Shown here piece by piece: positions 46,610-55,928 of a stretch of DNA of 64,000 nt. How positions within the stretch are numbered: the stretch's first letter is position 1; every line of letters begins with the position of its first letter. The notes beneath the pieces are model-generated. The model was not told the DNA's origin, made no database searches, and saw nothing but the letters and a program-made list of their open reading frames with translations. The position numbers and the translations under genes are program-made. Origin of the DNA: CALBTQ01 sp036725605 (GTDB lineage Bacteria; Lernaellota; Lernaellaia; Lernaellales; Lernaellaceae); contig DAIMDW010000003.1 in the NCBI GenBank assembly GCA_036725605.1, forward strand, positions 142,864 to 206,863, written 5' to 3'.

Positions 46610-47763
46610 GCGACGAGTTCATCCCGGTGGCCAAGCCCTGGTTGGATGCGGAGGAAAGCGAAGCCGTCGCGCGCGTCATCGCTTCCGGCTGGGTTACGCA
46701 AGGACCGGAAGTCGCCGCCTTCGAGCGGGAGTTCGCCGCGATCGTGCAAGCCCCGCACGCGTGCGCGACGACCAACGGCACTTCCGCTTTGCATCTGGCC
46801 TTGCTGGTGGCCGGCGTCGGCCCCGGCGACGAGGTGATTACCGCCAGTCATTCGTTCGTGGCCACTGCGGCGGCGGTGCGCATGTGCGGCGCGACGCCCG
46901 TGTTTGTCGATATCCAACGCGACACGTTCAACCTCGATCCGGCGCTGGTTTCGGCGGCGGTTTCCGAAAAAACACGCGCCATCCTTTGCGTGCATCAACT
47001 CGGGATGCCCTGCGATCTGCCGGCGTTGCGTGAGATCGCGGCGGCGCACAACCTGCCGCTGATCGAAGATGCCGCCTGCGCGATCGGCAGTTGTATTCTC
47101 TGGAACGACCGATGGGAGCCGATCGGTCGCCCGCACGGCGATCTGGCTTGTTTTTCGTTTCATCCGCGCAAGGTGCTGACCACCGGTGAAGGCGGCATGA
47201 TCACCACGGCTCGGCCGGAGTGGGATCAACGATTGCGCCTGTTGCGCCACCACGGCATGAGCATTCCCGACACCGTGCGCCACCAAAGCCGTGAGATCAT
47301 TTTCGAAACCTATGTCGAAACCGCTTTCAACTATCGACTGACCGATCTCCAAGCCGCGATCGGGCGTCAACAGTTGCGGCGTTTGCCGACGCTCATCGAG
47401 CGTCGTCGCGAATTGGCCGCGCGATATTCGCGGGCCTTGGCCGGCCATGAAGCCATCGTTACGCCGACGGAACCTGCCTGGGCGCAAAGCAATTGGCAAA
47501 GCTACTGCATCGCGCTGGCCGAACGCATCGACCAACGCGCTTTGATGCAATTCCTGCTCGATCGTGGGGTAGCCACGCGCCGCGGCGTCGGTTGCGCGCA
47601 CCGCGAACCGTCATTCCAAAAAGTTCCCTGGCGTGCCGGCGGCTCCTTGGCGGTCGGCGAATGGGTCAGCGATCACTCGATCATCCTGCCCTTGTATCCG
47701 CAAATGACCGACGCGCAACAAGATAAGGTCATCGATTTGCTTCTCTCATATTTATCACCATAG
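46606..47763 (+). CDS. DegT/DnrJ/EryC1/StrS-family sugar aminotransferase
   Basis: This is a 385-aa PLP enzyme. GGAG five bases before the ATG at 46606 and the ATGA overlap fix the start. PLP-contact features are TTNGTSALHLAL, a S-H-S-F-V stretch, IEDAACAIGS (Asp) and the Schiff-base Lys in FSFHPRKVLTTGEGG (K189). The enzyme moves an amino group to a 3- or 4-keto sugar nucleotide. With the two preceding genes it forms an amino-sugar cassette; the N-acetyltransferase often found in such cassettes is absent from the window next to it. It is followed by 166 bases with a new promoter. Confidence 0.9.
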   Translation: MSDEFIPVAKPWLDAEESEAVARVIASGWVTQGPEVAAFEREFAAIVQAPHACATTNGTSALHLALLVAGVGPGDEVITASHSFVATAAAVRMCGATPVFVDIQRDTFNLDPALVSAAVSEKTRAILCVHQLGMPCDLPALREIAAAHNLPLIEDAACAIGSCILWNDRWEPIGRPHGDLACFSFHPRKVLTTGEGGMITTARPEWDQRLRLLRHHGMSIPDTVRHQSREIIFETYVETAFNYRLTDLQAAIGRQQLRRLPTLIERRRELAARYSRALAGHEAIVTPTEPAWAQSNWQSYCIALAERIDQRALMQFLLDRGVATRRGVGCAHREPSFQKVPWRAGGSLAVGEWVSDHSIILPLYPQMTDAQQDKVIDLLLSYLSP

Positions 47764-47859
47764 ATATTTTATCACTCCCTTCCCTTCCCGATCATACAAT
47801 TGCCGAATTCTGTGAAGCAGTTGAACCGATGCCCCATTCGCTCTCGGCGAAACCTTCGC

Positions 47860-47888
47860 TTGTTAATGCCGGGGTAATATTCTAAAAT
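47860..47888 (+). promoter_or_regulatory. sigma70-like promoter of GT2 gene
   Basis: TTGTTA and TAAAAT are separated by 17 bases. The -10 box ends about 41 bases before the glycosyltransferase ATG in an otherwise gene-free, AT-rich stretch, separating this gene from the amino-sugar cassette. Confidence 0.5.
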
Positions 47889-47929
47889 AGATAATTAATG
47901 ATTTTCCATTGAACACGAGCGAATAACGT

Positions 47930-48847
47930 ATGCGCACATTGTCGATAATCATACCCGTTTACAACGAAGCGCCGAACATTCCGGAGCTGATGCGGCGTTT
48001 ACCCGACGCAATTGGTCCGCTGCCCGACACGACTTGCGAATTTCTGTTTGTGGACGATCACAGCCTCGATGATACCTTCTCCCTGCTGCAACAATACGCC
48101 GCGGATGACAGGCGGATTCGCCTCCTGCGCCTGGACCGCAATTGCGGTAGCCACACGGCGATCTACGCCGGTTTGCTGCATGCCGCCGGCGATGTGGTTT
48201 GCGTTTTACCGGCCGACCTGCAAACCCCGCCGGAAATAATTCCGGAAATGCTGGCTAAATTCGACGAAGGGTATAAAACGGTCTGGGCCTACCGTCGTTC
48301 GCGAAACGGCACAAACGGCAGCCTGTTTTTTCCGCAACTTTACTACCGCCTGATGGAGCGGGTTATTCTGCCCGACCGTTGGAACAAGGGCGCCGACGTC
48401 TTCCTCATTGATCGGCAGGTGGTGCGGGCGATTCGTCAATATTGGCAGGTCGACAGCAATCTGTTTGCGCTGATCGCCTGGCTCAATATGCAACCGGCCG
48501 CCATCGGTTACGACCAGGCGGCGCGGCATGCCGGAAAAAGCAAATGGTCGGCCGGCGCCAAAATCAAACTTCTAATGGACACCGTCTTTTCCTTTTCGCT
48601 GCTCCCTCTGCGTCTACTGCTATTGTTGGGGCTATGCCTGGTGATCGGGGGAATCGTCTATCTATCGGCGCTCCCCACGATGAACGAGGGGCTGGGGCAT
48701 CTGCCGGCGGCGATTTTTATGCTCTGCAGCGGCTCGTTGCTCATCATGGCGGGCATTGTCGGTGAATATGCTTGGCGCGTCGTTCGTCGCCGGGGGAATA
48801 ATCCGCCTTTTTGTTTGGAGGCAAAAACCGGTTTCCCGGAAGAGTAA
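47930..48847 (+). CDS. GT2 glycosyltransferase of polyprenyl-phosphate type (ArnC/GtrB/DPM1-like)
   Basis: This is a 305-aa protein. The GT-A domain begins SIIIPVYNEAPN, contains FVDDHSLDDT and a LPADLQTPPE motif (usual form ADLQDPPE), and a late GKSKWS. Two C-terminal hydrophobic spans (about 218-245 and 257-285) anchor it in the inner membrane. Enzymes of this build load a sugar onto polyprenyl phosphate for later use by GT-C transferases, several of which are encoded nearby. That link is inference. The next gene is convergent 20 bases away. Confidence 0.87.
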   Translation: MRTLSIIIPVYNEAPNIPELMRRLPDAIGPLPDTTCEFLFVDDHSLDDTFSLLQQYAADDRRIRLLRLDRNCGSHTAIYAGLLHAAGDVVCVLPADLQTPPEIIPEMLAKFDEGYKTVWAYRRSRNGTNGSLFFPQLYYRLMERVILPDRWNKGADVFLIDRQVVRAIRQYWQVDSNLFALIAWLNMQPAAIGYDQAARHAGKSKWSAGAKIKLLMDTVFSFSLLPLRLLLLLGLCLVIGGIVYLSALPTMNEGLGHLPAAIFMLCSGSLLIMAGIVGEYAWRVVRRRGNNPPFCLEAKTGFPEE

Positions 48848-48867
48848 GCATACTCGCATCGATCCGC

Positions 48868-50358
48868 TTACCGCACCGTATTAACCTCAACGGAAAAAAC
48901 GCCCCAACCGGTGGCGATGAACGCCCGCTCGCCGTCGGACGTCGCAATGGCGTTTCGTTGCAGACGCCCCAACGCAAAGCGGCGAATCATTCGCCCGCTG
49001 TGACGGTCAAAAATCATTGTGCCGTTGCCGGTGTATCCGCCGGTCAGCAACCATTCGCCTTGCTTCAGGAAAGCAATGGGGCGAACGGCGTATCCGGTGT
49101 CGATGGTTTTTTCCACCTTCATCGTCGCGACATCGATGATCGCAATCCGTTTCTGAATCGGCTGGGTCGCGGCAATCTTTCCCCTCACCGGATCGAAAGC
49201 CAGGCACACCACCAAGGGATATGTATCGGCGCGACGATCATGGAAATCATTCAACGACAGTGCATGCGTATACTGCCCCAATGTCGCAATGAACAATTGA
49301 TTCGAGCGGCTCTCAAACATCGCCATCAAAATAATGAATTCCTGCCGCCAAATCGCCCCGAGGCCTTTCACTTGTGGCTCCATATCCGACGTCATCCGGC
49401 GGATGGTGCGCACCTGCAACGTCTCCGAATCCAGCTCCAGCAATTCCATTTCGATGCCGACGACAAGCAGCCGTTTGCGAGCGTCATCGTAAAACACGGC
49501 GTTTGGTTCTTCCGGTAGTTGTTCCATACGGATCATCGACAACCGGTTGTCGGCATAGGAAAAAGCGCCGATGTGAAACGTACGCTTGCCGACGTCCAGA
49601 ACGTTCACCCACCCAATTTTCTCTTCGGGATGCAAGGCAAGATTTTCCGGTTGTTGGCTGGAACCGAAAAAGAGAAAAGACGGCTCCGCGGCGAGATCCT
49701 CCGTTTTTCGTAGCGCCAGAAAATTGCGCCGCTTGTTGTCGTTGCGACCGAAAACCGCACCCCAGTCATCTTTGAACGAGGCGATCAACACATCGTTTTG
49801 CTCGTCGTAAGCCATTGCGTAAGGGTGCGCTTCGCCGATCGTTCCCGCCCGCTGCAATTCGGCGACGGAGAACATCGCCTTAACTCCGCTCGGCGCGGTT
49901 TGCGGATCGAACGCGCCGCCGTTCATCATCGTGAAGTTCCACCAAAAGCACACCATGCCAACGAGCATAAGAAGAAACGCCTCGATCAACAGCGGCACAA
50001 GCCGTTGCCGTGAAAAGCGCAAGACCACGCCGAACAGCGCCAGCAGGACAACCAGCGTTACCGTCCACACCCATCGAAAAAATGTGAAAAGAATCAGATT
50101 CAAATAGAGAAATGGGAAAGCAAGAAAGACCGCCGTTGCCGCCGCCGTCAGGTAACGAACTGCTTTTATAAATTTCGTATCGGTCTTCAAATAGGCCGAT
50201 AAAATCGCCAGCAGCAACCAGACGACGGCCAAGACAATGGTAATCTTGCAGTAGAACAAATCACCGGTGGGCATGAAGTAGCGCAGTCCCGGCAGCAACA
50301 GCAAAAGCGCGGCCGTCAGTCCCGCCTGTTGAACGATAAGCTGTTTCACTTGCGCCAT
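48868..50358 (-). CDS. membrane protein with N-terminal TM domain and C-terminal beta-propeller
   Basis: This is a 496-aa protein. ATG at 50358 is preferred over a TTG six bases further up. Five or so hydrophobic spans fill residues about 10-150. The remainder resembles a propeller of about six blades (LALHPEEKIGWVNVLDVGKRTF, ELDSETLQVRTI, AIIDVATMKVEKTID, IFDRHSGRMIRRF). It has the same plan as the protein at 26299-27900, and both lie beside radical SAM and GT-C-like genes. The function is unknown; a periplasmic binding or scaffold role is inferred. Confidence 0.68.
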   Translation of the reverse strand: MAQVKQLIVQQAGLTAALLLLLPGLRYFMPTGDLFYCKITIVLAVVWLLLAILSAYLKTDTKFIKAVRYLTAAATAVFLAFPFLYLNLILFTFFRWVWTVTLVVLLALFGVVLRFSRQRLVPLLIEAFLLMLVGMVCFWWNFTMMNGGAFDPQTAPSGVKAMFSVAELQRAGTIGEAHPYAMAYDEQNDVLIASFKDDWGAVFGRNDNKRRNFLALRKTEDLAAEPSFLFFGSSQQPENLALHPEEKIGWVNVLDVGKRTFHIGAFSYADNRLSMIRMEQLPEEPNAVFYDDARKRLLVVGIEMELLELDSETLQVRTIRRMTSDMEPQVKGLGAIWRQEFIILMAMFESRSNQLFIATLGQYTHALSLNDFHDRRADTYPLVVCLAFDPVRGKIAATQPIQKRIAIIDVATMKVEKTIDTGYAVRPIAFLKQGEWLLTGGYTGNGTMIFDRHSGRMIRRFALGRLQRNAIATSDGERAFIATGWGVFSVEVNTVR

Positions 50359-50377
50359 CGGCAATCAACCCACATTA

Positions 50378-50618
50378 TCATTCGTCGGACCAGATCCGGG
50401 GAATATGCCCGGCGACCATCATCAAATCGGCGAGCGCCACCGCGCAAATCGCTTCCAAAATGGGTGGCACACGCAGGGCGATACAGGCTTTGACGGCCAC
50501 GCGAAACACCAGGTCGTCAGTCGAAAAACGGTTCGCCCAGCCCCGGCGGCACATGCATCGCGCGACATTGCACAACGCCATTTACCGGATCTCGATCAGC
50601 CAACGTCGTGCCCGCCAT
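50378..50618 (-). pseudogene. aroC: decayed chorismate synthase (aroC) fragment
   Basis: Two short reading frames on the minus strand join into a scrambled chorismate synthase. The first (from 50618) reads LADRDPVNGVVQC, then VPPGLGEPFFD and a stop at 50517-50519. Shifting frame, the sequence continues DDLVFRVAVK, then ACIALRVPPILEAICAVALADLM and a natural-looking end at 50378. In intact AroC these blocks occur in this order but are separated by some 70 and some 35-40 residues, and a longer N-terminal part is absent. So it is a relic with two internal deletions, a frameshift and a missing 5' half. Bases 50619-50723, upstream of it, are AT-rich and hold nothing else recognisable. Another copy of aroC should exist elsewhere. 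Confidence 0.78.
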
Positions 50619-50723
50619 CAAAGCGCCTTCCCTCGCCGATAAGTTTCAACTTCGGTTTTCATAATTATAGCTTAACAACCTAATCAAACTTCAATTTATA
50701 CCATCATTGCACGCAAAGGTTTT

Positions 50724-53027
50724 TCAGTATGTCGGTTGGGCGGGCGGCAGGAGCAACACGGCATTGCGCAGCAGAATACTTCGTGGCGCGGCATTCTGAG
50801 CGTTCCATCGCCGTATGGCTCGAAGATTGTCGTGCAACAGCTCAGACGTGACCAAATTGAACGCCGGTTCCGGCAGCAACTCGATAATCGGCCCATGTTG
50901 TTCGAAAGGTCTTGCGTCGACGACCTGGCACGAATAGCCGTTTTTTTGGGCAACGCCGCATAGCTCCGCCGCCTCCTCACCGGCTCCAATCACTGTCAGC
51001 GGCGCATTGTTGGTGATCGAATTGTTCAATGCCGCGATGACTTCGACCGGATTGAAGGAAGTACGTTTAAGTCCTTCCTCAAAGTCAGGCAACTTTTGGA
51101 AATACATACCCAATGGGATGCACGTTAAAACAAACAAAATGATGCCGGCAACGATTTTCGACCATCGGGAGCGGAGTTTTGGATAAAGCAACAACCAAAC
51201 GATTCCTACGAAAAAGACAATGACAATCGTCTGCCAATAGCTGCCGAGCAAAATTTGAAGAATCGTTGCACTGGACACCAACAAGACAAAGGGCGGCTTG
51301 ACATTGCCCATGTAAGACCAAAATGAATAGGCTGGTACATAATCGGCCAGCACCTTTTGTCGGTAGGCATGGGACGGAATACTAAAATCATTAACGCGAA
51401 TGACTTCAAATCGGTTTCCCTTGAGAACCAGGCTCATATTTTCGGAAAAGGGAACCGGTTGCGGAAACAATTCGCGATCAAGCATCAAATAGCGTACCCG
51501 ATATCGACTGATCGCTTTTTCGACATACGCCAGATTATCCAGCGGAAACGGCATATTGTTGCGTCGATGATAGAAAGCCGGCGACCAATAGGGCACGCTC
51601 ATCACCACGTCATCGCCGGAGGTGTTTTCCGTGATCCATCGATTTACTAATAGATACTCTAAATAGTCTTTTCTTGGTTTGTCGTTAACAAGTTTCTCAA
51701 AAATGAACAGAGACAAAAAAACCATCGAAGAAATTATACATAACCACAGCAATGATCCGCCAAGATGTCGCCATCTTTTAGCTAGCGTCTGAATCGCCGA
51801 GAAAGCCATTGCCGGGACCGTCAACCAAAGAAACCAAAAATGCCGGTCTTCCACCTGAAATAATAGAACACCAATGGACACAATATATCCCGCAATGAGT
51901 AAAGCAAGCAATCGCCATATTGGATCGTTGCGGCGTATCCAGACGCCGATCAGGAAAAATGGAAAGACATAGTAACCGACGGATTCGAATACGCCTGGGA
52001 AGTAACCGAATTCGGCTCGTTTTCCAACAAACAACGCTTTTATCTTGATAACAAGATTTTGCAGGAAGGTTTGATCGTTGTAGGGAATTAATTTTCTCGC
52101 TGATGGGCTCTCCGGATCGCAAAGCATCGATCCCAGGTAAAGTTTATCGGATTTGTCTGTCAGTATATAGTTTTGAAAGTGCATCTCTTCATTGAAAAAC
52201 GGATTCCCGAAAACGATGGCTGAGCGAATTCCGGTCAGAACGATCGGGATGGCCAGGATGCCCATCAGGAGCACTGTTTTCTTCAACATCGCCCAAGAGC
52301 GATCAAACAATAACCAGTAACCGAAATAGGCCGGAATAAGTAGTCCGCCGGTGCTTTTGAAACCGGCGGCGATCGCTCCGGCAAATCCGGAAAAGACATA
52401 TTTTCGTTCCGAGAAGAAATATAATGAAAGCAACACAAAGACGGCGTTGTAAATATCGGCGTTTCCCATGTCCTGATCAACGGAATAGAACCACAATCGC
52501 GGTAGGAAAAGATAATAAACGATCCCGTAAACGGCGGCCTTTTCCCCGAACCATTTACGGAAAATGAAAAACATGATCAGGGGAGTAAAAAAGAACATCA
52601 ATAGATACGGGACGGCGAACGTGGCCTGCGATTCTCGGAACAGGGCGTAAAAAGGCACCAAAAATACCGCGGTAAAATTAGCTCGATGATCGGCCGGATG
52701 GGGTAACTTCAACAGCTCTTTCGGACCGCCGTATGCCCGAATCGCCGTCTCGGAAAACGTTCCGTTTTCCCACAAAGAACGTGCAACCGTTCCAAATTCG
52801 AATGTATCCGAATCAATCAGCGGACTCCAATAGATGAAAAACGCCATTATTGAAGTAATGACCAGCGACAATAAAAAGACAAAACGAAAAGATTTGGAGA
52901 AGAAAATGTCGGACAATTGGCGATTGTTGTTCCACATTCGCTTAATCATATTTTCCAACACAGCCCTTGGATAAAATTGGCTCACACTACCTGCCGTAAT
53001 TCTTATTTGTGAAGCCATGAATATCAT
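50724..53027 (-). CDS. large polytopic GT-C-like membrane glycosyltransferase
   Basis: Up to 767 aa; an ATG at 52949 with GGAAAA just ahead is an equally good start (741 aa). A span at about 46-66 leads to a loop with DSDTFEFG, an acidic pattern common in GT-C enzymes. Nine to eleven further spans follow, interrupted by FRKWFGEKAAVYG and YSVDQDMGNADIYN, and a C-terminal soluble domain (about 660-767). The gene lies 87 bases downstream of a radical SAM gene on the same strand and may be part of that operon. Exact donor and acceptor unknown. Base use is more AT-rich than in its neighbours. Confidence 0.66.
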   Translation of the reverse strand: MIFMASQIRITAGSVSQFYPRAVLENMIKRMWNNNRQLSDIFFSKSFRFVFLLSLVITSIMAFFIYWSPLIDSDTFEFGTVARSLWENGTFSETAIRAYGGPKELLKLPHPADHRANFTAVFLVPFYALFRESQATFAVPYLLMFFFTPLIMFFIFRKWFGEKAAVYGIVYYLFLPRLWFYSVDQDMGNADIYNAVFVLLSLYFFSERKYVFSGFAGAIAAGFKSTGGLLIPAYFGYWLLFDRSWAMLKKTVLLMGILAIPIVLTGIRSAIVFGNPFFNEEMHFQNYILTDKSDKLYLGSMLCDPESPSARKLIPYNDQTFLQNLVIKIKALFVGKRAEFGYFPGVFESVGYYVFPFFLIGVWIRRNDPIWRLLALLIAGYIVSIGVLLFQVEDRHFWFLWLTVPAMAFSAIQTLAKRWRHLGGSLLWLCIISSMVFLSLFIFEKLVNDKPRKDYLEYLLVNRWITENTSGDDVVMSVPYWSPAFYHRRNNMPFPLDNLAYVEKAISRYRVRYLMLDRELFPQPVPFSENMSLVLKGNRFEVIRVNDFSIPSHAYRQKVLADYVPAYSFWSYMGNVKPPFVLLVSSATILQILLGSYWQTIVIVFFVGIVWLLLYPKLRSRWSKIVAGIILFVLTCIPLGMYFQKLPDFEEGLKRTSFNPVEVIAALNNSITNNAPLTVIGAGEEAAELCGVAQKNGYSCQVVDARPFEQHGPIIELLPEPAFNLVTSELLHDNLRAIRRWNAQNAAPRSILLRNAVLLLPPAQPTY

Positions 53028-53114
53028 ACCGCCGTATTCACATCAAATAAACCAAGATGTGGACCGGCTTTTTTCTCCGTCCATTCTTCCGTCATTCAGC
53101 AACGGTTGTGAAAA

Positions 53115-54560
53115 TTAATTTTTTCGTTTGCCGAACAAGCGGGCAAAGACCGAATGCGCCAACGCGGCCAGGCCGACGACCATATCGCCAAACGACAGCA
53201 CATTGGAAAACAGCAGGCGCCACACGATCTTGGGGCGGATAAAGTACCTCATCAAGGCGTTTTTTTGCAGGCGATCGATCTCGCGGGTGGTCATGTGTTC
53301 ATTGACGGTAAACGCGGAAAAACCATCGGAATAGAAAGTGGCGATGCGATCGAAATCCTCTTCCTGGATGTTCGTTTCAGCCGCCAGCTTATTGAACAAA
53401 GCCGATCCCGGATAGGGAACGACCACGTTGAACTTCGCCAGATCCAACGGCAATGAGCGTGCAAACGCGGCCGTCTGCCGGAAATCCTCTCTGGTCTCGC
53501 CGGGCAAGCCAATGAGAAACAGGCCCATCGTATTTATCTTTTCGCGATCGCAAATCTCCACGACCCGGCGGATTTTCTCGTTGCTGAATCCTTTGTGAAT
53601 CGTGTCGCGGATGCGCTCCACCCCGCTTTCGATACCGAACATCAACGCGCAACAGCCGGCGCGCTTGAGCGTGAGGATCAACTCTTCGTCGAAAATCTCC
53701 ATCCGCGCTTCGGTCACGAAGGAAGACTTGCCGGGCAAGCCGGATTGAATGATCGCCTCAGCCAGCTCCATCCCGTACTTTTTGCTGACGGGAAAATTAG
53801 CGTCGTGGAAGGTCATATGACGACAGTCATAGCGGCGGTTGTTTTCGACCATCTCCTGCGCCACCAACGCCGGATCGCGCAGCACGACCTTTTTCCAAAA
53901 ATGGTTCTGGCTGCAAAACAGGCAATTCCAGGGACAGCCGCGCGAGGAAATCAACGGCAGCGTCATTTTGCCGTAGGTCAAGATCGTATGCGTTTGGTAC
54001 TGCGAAAGATCGAACAGGTCCCAGGCGGGAAACGGAATATGATCCAGTTCGCGCAGTTGCTCGGCGCGCGGCGTCTGCAAGACCTCGCCGTTTTGCAGAA
54101 ACGACAGACTCGGAATTTCCGCCAAATCGCCGTCACCGCCGAACGAATCGACGATTTTTTCGATAAGCGGTTCGCCCTCGCCGTGCACGATCGCATCGGC
54201 CCATCCCTCGCGCAAAATACGCTCGTGAAAGATGGACGCGTGAATATTGCCCAACACGATTTTCGCGGCCGGCAGGGACTTGCGGATTTGCAGACAGATG
54301 CGTTTGGTTCTGCTCGCCGAGGCGGTCAACAGATTGAAACCAACGACATCAGCCCCAAAAGTGGAGAGCCGGCTGACGATACTTTCGTCGGCCGTTCCTT
54401 CGGCAAACTGATCGATAACCATCACCTGATCGCCGCGCGCTTTTAAAATCGCCGCCAGGTACGCAATGCCCAGCGGCGCAACTTTCACCGCAAACCGGCG
54501 CGCGAAGCCGAGGTTTTGCTCGTAATTCACTCCCGGATTAATGAACGCAATTCTGGCCAT
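53115..54560 (-). CDS. B12-binding-type radical SAM protein (RS7), paralog of RS1
   Basis: This is a 481-aa protein. ATG at 54560 starts the domain (MARIAFINPG). N-terminal marks are LGNIHASIFH and VHGEGEPLIE; the linker is IPFPAWD. The cluster motif is RGCPWNCLFC (C209, C213, C216), followed by FHDANFPVSKK, FGIESGVERI and LIGLPGET. The C-terminus has MRYFIRPKIVWRLLF and a hydrophobic stretch (about 450-470). It follows RS1 (9430-10860) closely along its length, so the two radical SAM regions share at least this pair. It comes 42 bases after RS8. Confidence 0.85.
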   Translation of the reverse strand: MARIAFINPGVNYEQNLGFARRFAVKVAPLGIAYLAAILKARGDQVMVIDQFAEGTADESIVSRLSTFGADVVGFNLLTASASRTKRICLQIRKSLPAAKIVLGNIHASIFHERILREGWADAIVHGEGEPLIEKIVDSFGGDGDLAEIPSLSFLQNGEVLQTPRAEQLRELDHIPFPAWDLFDLSQYQTHTILTYGKMTLPLISSRGCPWNCLFCSQNHFWKKVVLRDPALVAQEMVENNRRYDCRHMTFHDANFPVSKKYGMELAEAIIQSGLPGKSSFVTEARMEIFDEELILTLKRAGCCALMFGIESGVERIRDTIHKGFSNEKIRRVVEICDREKINTMGLFLIGLPGETREDFRQTAAFARSLPLDLAKFNVVVPYPGSALFNKLAAETNIQEEDFDRIATFYSDGFSAFTVNEHMTTREIDRLQKNALMRYFIRPKIVWRLLFSNVLSFGDMVVGLAALAHSVFARLFGKRKN

Positions 54561-54602
54561 ATCAGGCGACTTCCCACTGTTGAGCGTGTGCACGCATTTC
54601 GA

Positions 54603-55928
54603 CTACTCCAACGCTTTGAAACGCGGGTAAAGCCGCAGGTCGAACAGGTATCGCATCGCGCGGGGTATCGTTTGCACCAAATGTCCGAAGTCTTCGAAGA
54701 AATATATTTTCGACCAGCGATCGGGACGGAAATAGAATTTCGAATATTGCCGCAACAACTCCCACTTGATTTGCTTGTCGCTGAACGTGATCGGCGCTTC
54801 CTGCCCCCGCTTCATCATAATGCCGAAAGAAAACTCGAAGATACTGAACGAAACGACATCCAGTTGTGTTTTCTTCAAGAACGCGGCGGTCATATCTTGA
54901 TCCCGCTTCGTCTCGCCGGGAAGAGCCAGCATGAAATGTCCGACGACCTTGATTTTGTGTCGGTGCAGAATTTCAATGCCCGGCTCCACATCCTTGACTT
55001 CGAAGTCCTTGCCGATCGAATGCAGAAACTCCGGCGAACCGGTTTCCACGCCGATGTGCACATACTCAAAACCGGCGTCGCTCATGGCCTCGGCCATTTC
55101 GTCGGACAACGGCTTGGGTTTGAACCACGTGGTGAAGCGGAACGTCTTCGGGAAACGCGAGGCGATCTTCTCCATCAGGCCGATGGTGTATTTCGGCCAT
55201 TGATTGAAGGAACCGTCGCGGAAGAAAACCTTGCGTACGCCCAACGAGCGCAAAAACTCCAGTTCATCCAGAATTGCTTCATGTTCGCGGAACCGCGTCG
55301 GGCCCCACCCGGGCACAACACAGAAGCGGCACTTGGCCGGACAGCCGTGTGTGGCGTAGATCGAGCCGAAGGGCGGCTTCCAATAGGGCAGATAGTATTT
55401 GGACAGATCCAACAGATCATGGCGCGGCACGTTCCAATCCAACGGTTCGTGGGTCGTCTCGCTGACGATCTTATCGCCGTCGCGCCAGATCGCGTTTTTC
55501 GGCGTTTCACCGCGCATGTATTGCGCGAATCCCTTGGAGGTGTAATCGGGCAGAATGCCGTCGAGAACGGCCACCTGTTCCAGCAGCCTTTCCTTTTCGC
55601 CGTAAGTGACGTCACCCACGCCCCAGATCGCCGAACCATACTTTTTCTTTATATGCTCCAAGAATTGGATGTCTGATTTCAGCGTGGGAAACGCGATCAG
55701 CGACAGCACGCCGTCGGGTTTGAAATCCTCGAGCAAGCGATATAGATTCGCCGGATTGTTGTTCACCACGCCATCGTAAACGCGAATATCGAATCCGGTC
55801 AGATAGCCGGAGTGAATCAGAATATCCAACGGATGCCAGATATACAGCGCGGATTTGGACGTCGGATGGAACGTGTCGCGCATGATTGGGCGACTGAACG
55901 GAGGATTGAGCAACAACACTTTCTTCAC
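54603..55928 (-). CDS. B12-binding-type radical SAM protein (RS8), short form
   Basis: This is a 441-aa protein, the shortest of the set, starting at a GTG that overlaps the SDR stop by four bases. The N-terminal half has WGVGDVTYGEKE instead of the usual GEGE block. The cluster motif is HGCPAKCRFC (C196, C200, C203), with His where others have Arg. Distinct marks are FRDGSFNQWPKY, IGVETGSPEFL and MLALPGET. The tail reads YSKFYFRPDRWSKIYFFED and ends without a long hydrophobic helix. Tight coupling to an SDR suggests successive steps on one sugar or lipid. Confidence 0.83.
   Translation of the reverse strand: MKKVLLLNPPFSRPIMRDTFHPTSKSALYIWHPLDILIHSGYLTGFDIRVYDGVVNNNPANLYRLLEDFKPDGVLSLIAFPTLKSDIQFLEHIKKKYGSAIWGVGDVTYGEKERLLEQVAVLDGILPDYTSKGFAQYMRGETPKNAIWRDGDKIVSETTHEPLDWNVPRHDLLDLSKYYLPYWKPPFGSIYATHGCPAKCRFCVVPGWGPTRFREHEAILDELEFLRSLGVRKVFFRDGSFNQWPKYTIGLMEKIASRFPKTFRFTTWFKPKPLSDEMAEAMSDAGFEYVHIGVETGSPEFLHSIGKDFEVKDVEPGIEILHRHKIKVVGHFMLALPGETKRDQDMTAAFLKKTQLDVVSFSIFEFSFGIMMKRGQEAPITFSDKQIKWELLRQYSKFYFRPDRWSKIYFFEDFGHLVQTIPRAMRYLFDLRLYPRFKALE

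Noticed and set aside
50405..50683. 92-codon plus-strand frame in the largest gap
   Set aside because: It has no ribosome-binding site or family match and lies antisense to the aroC relic.
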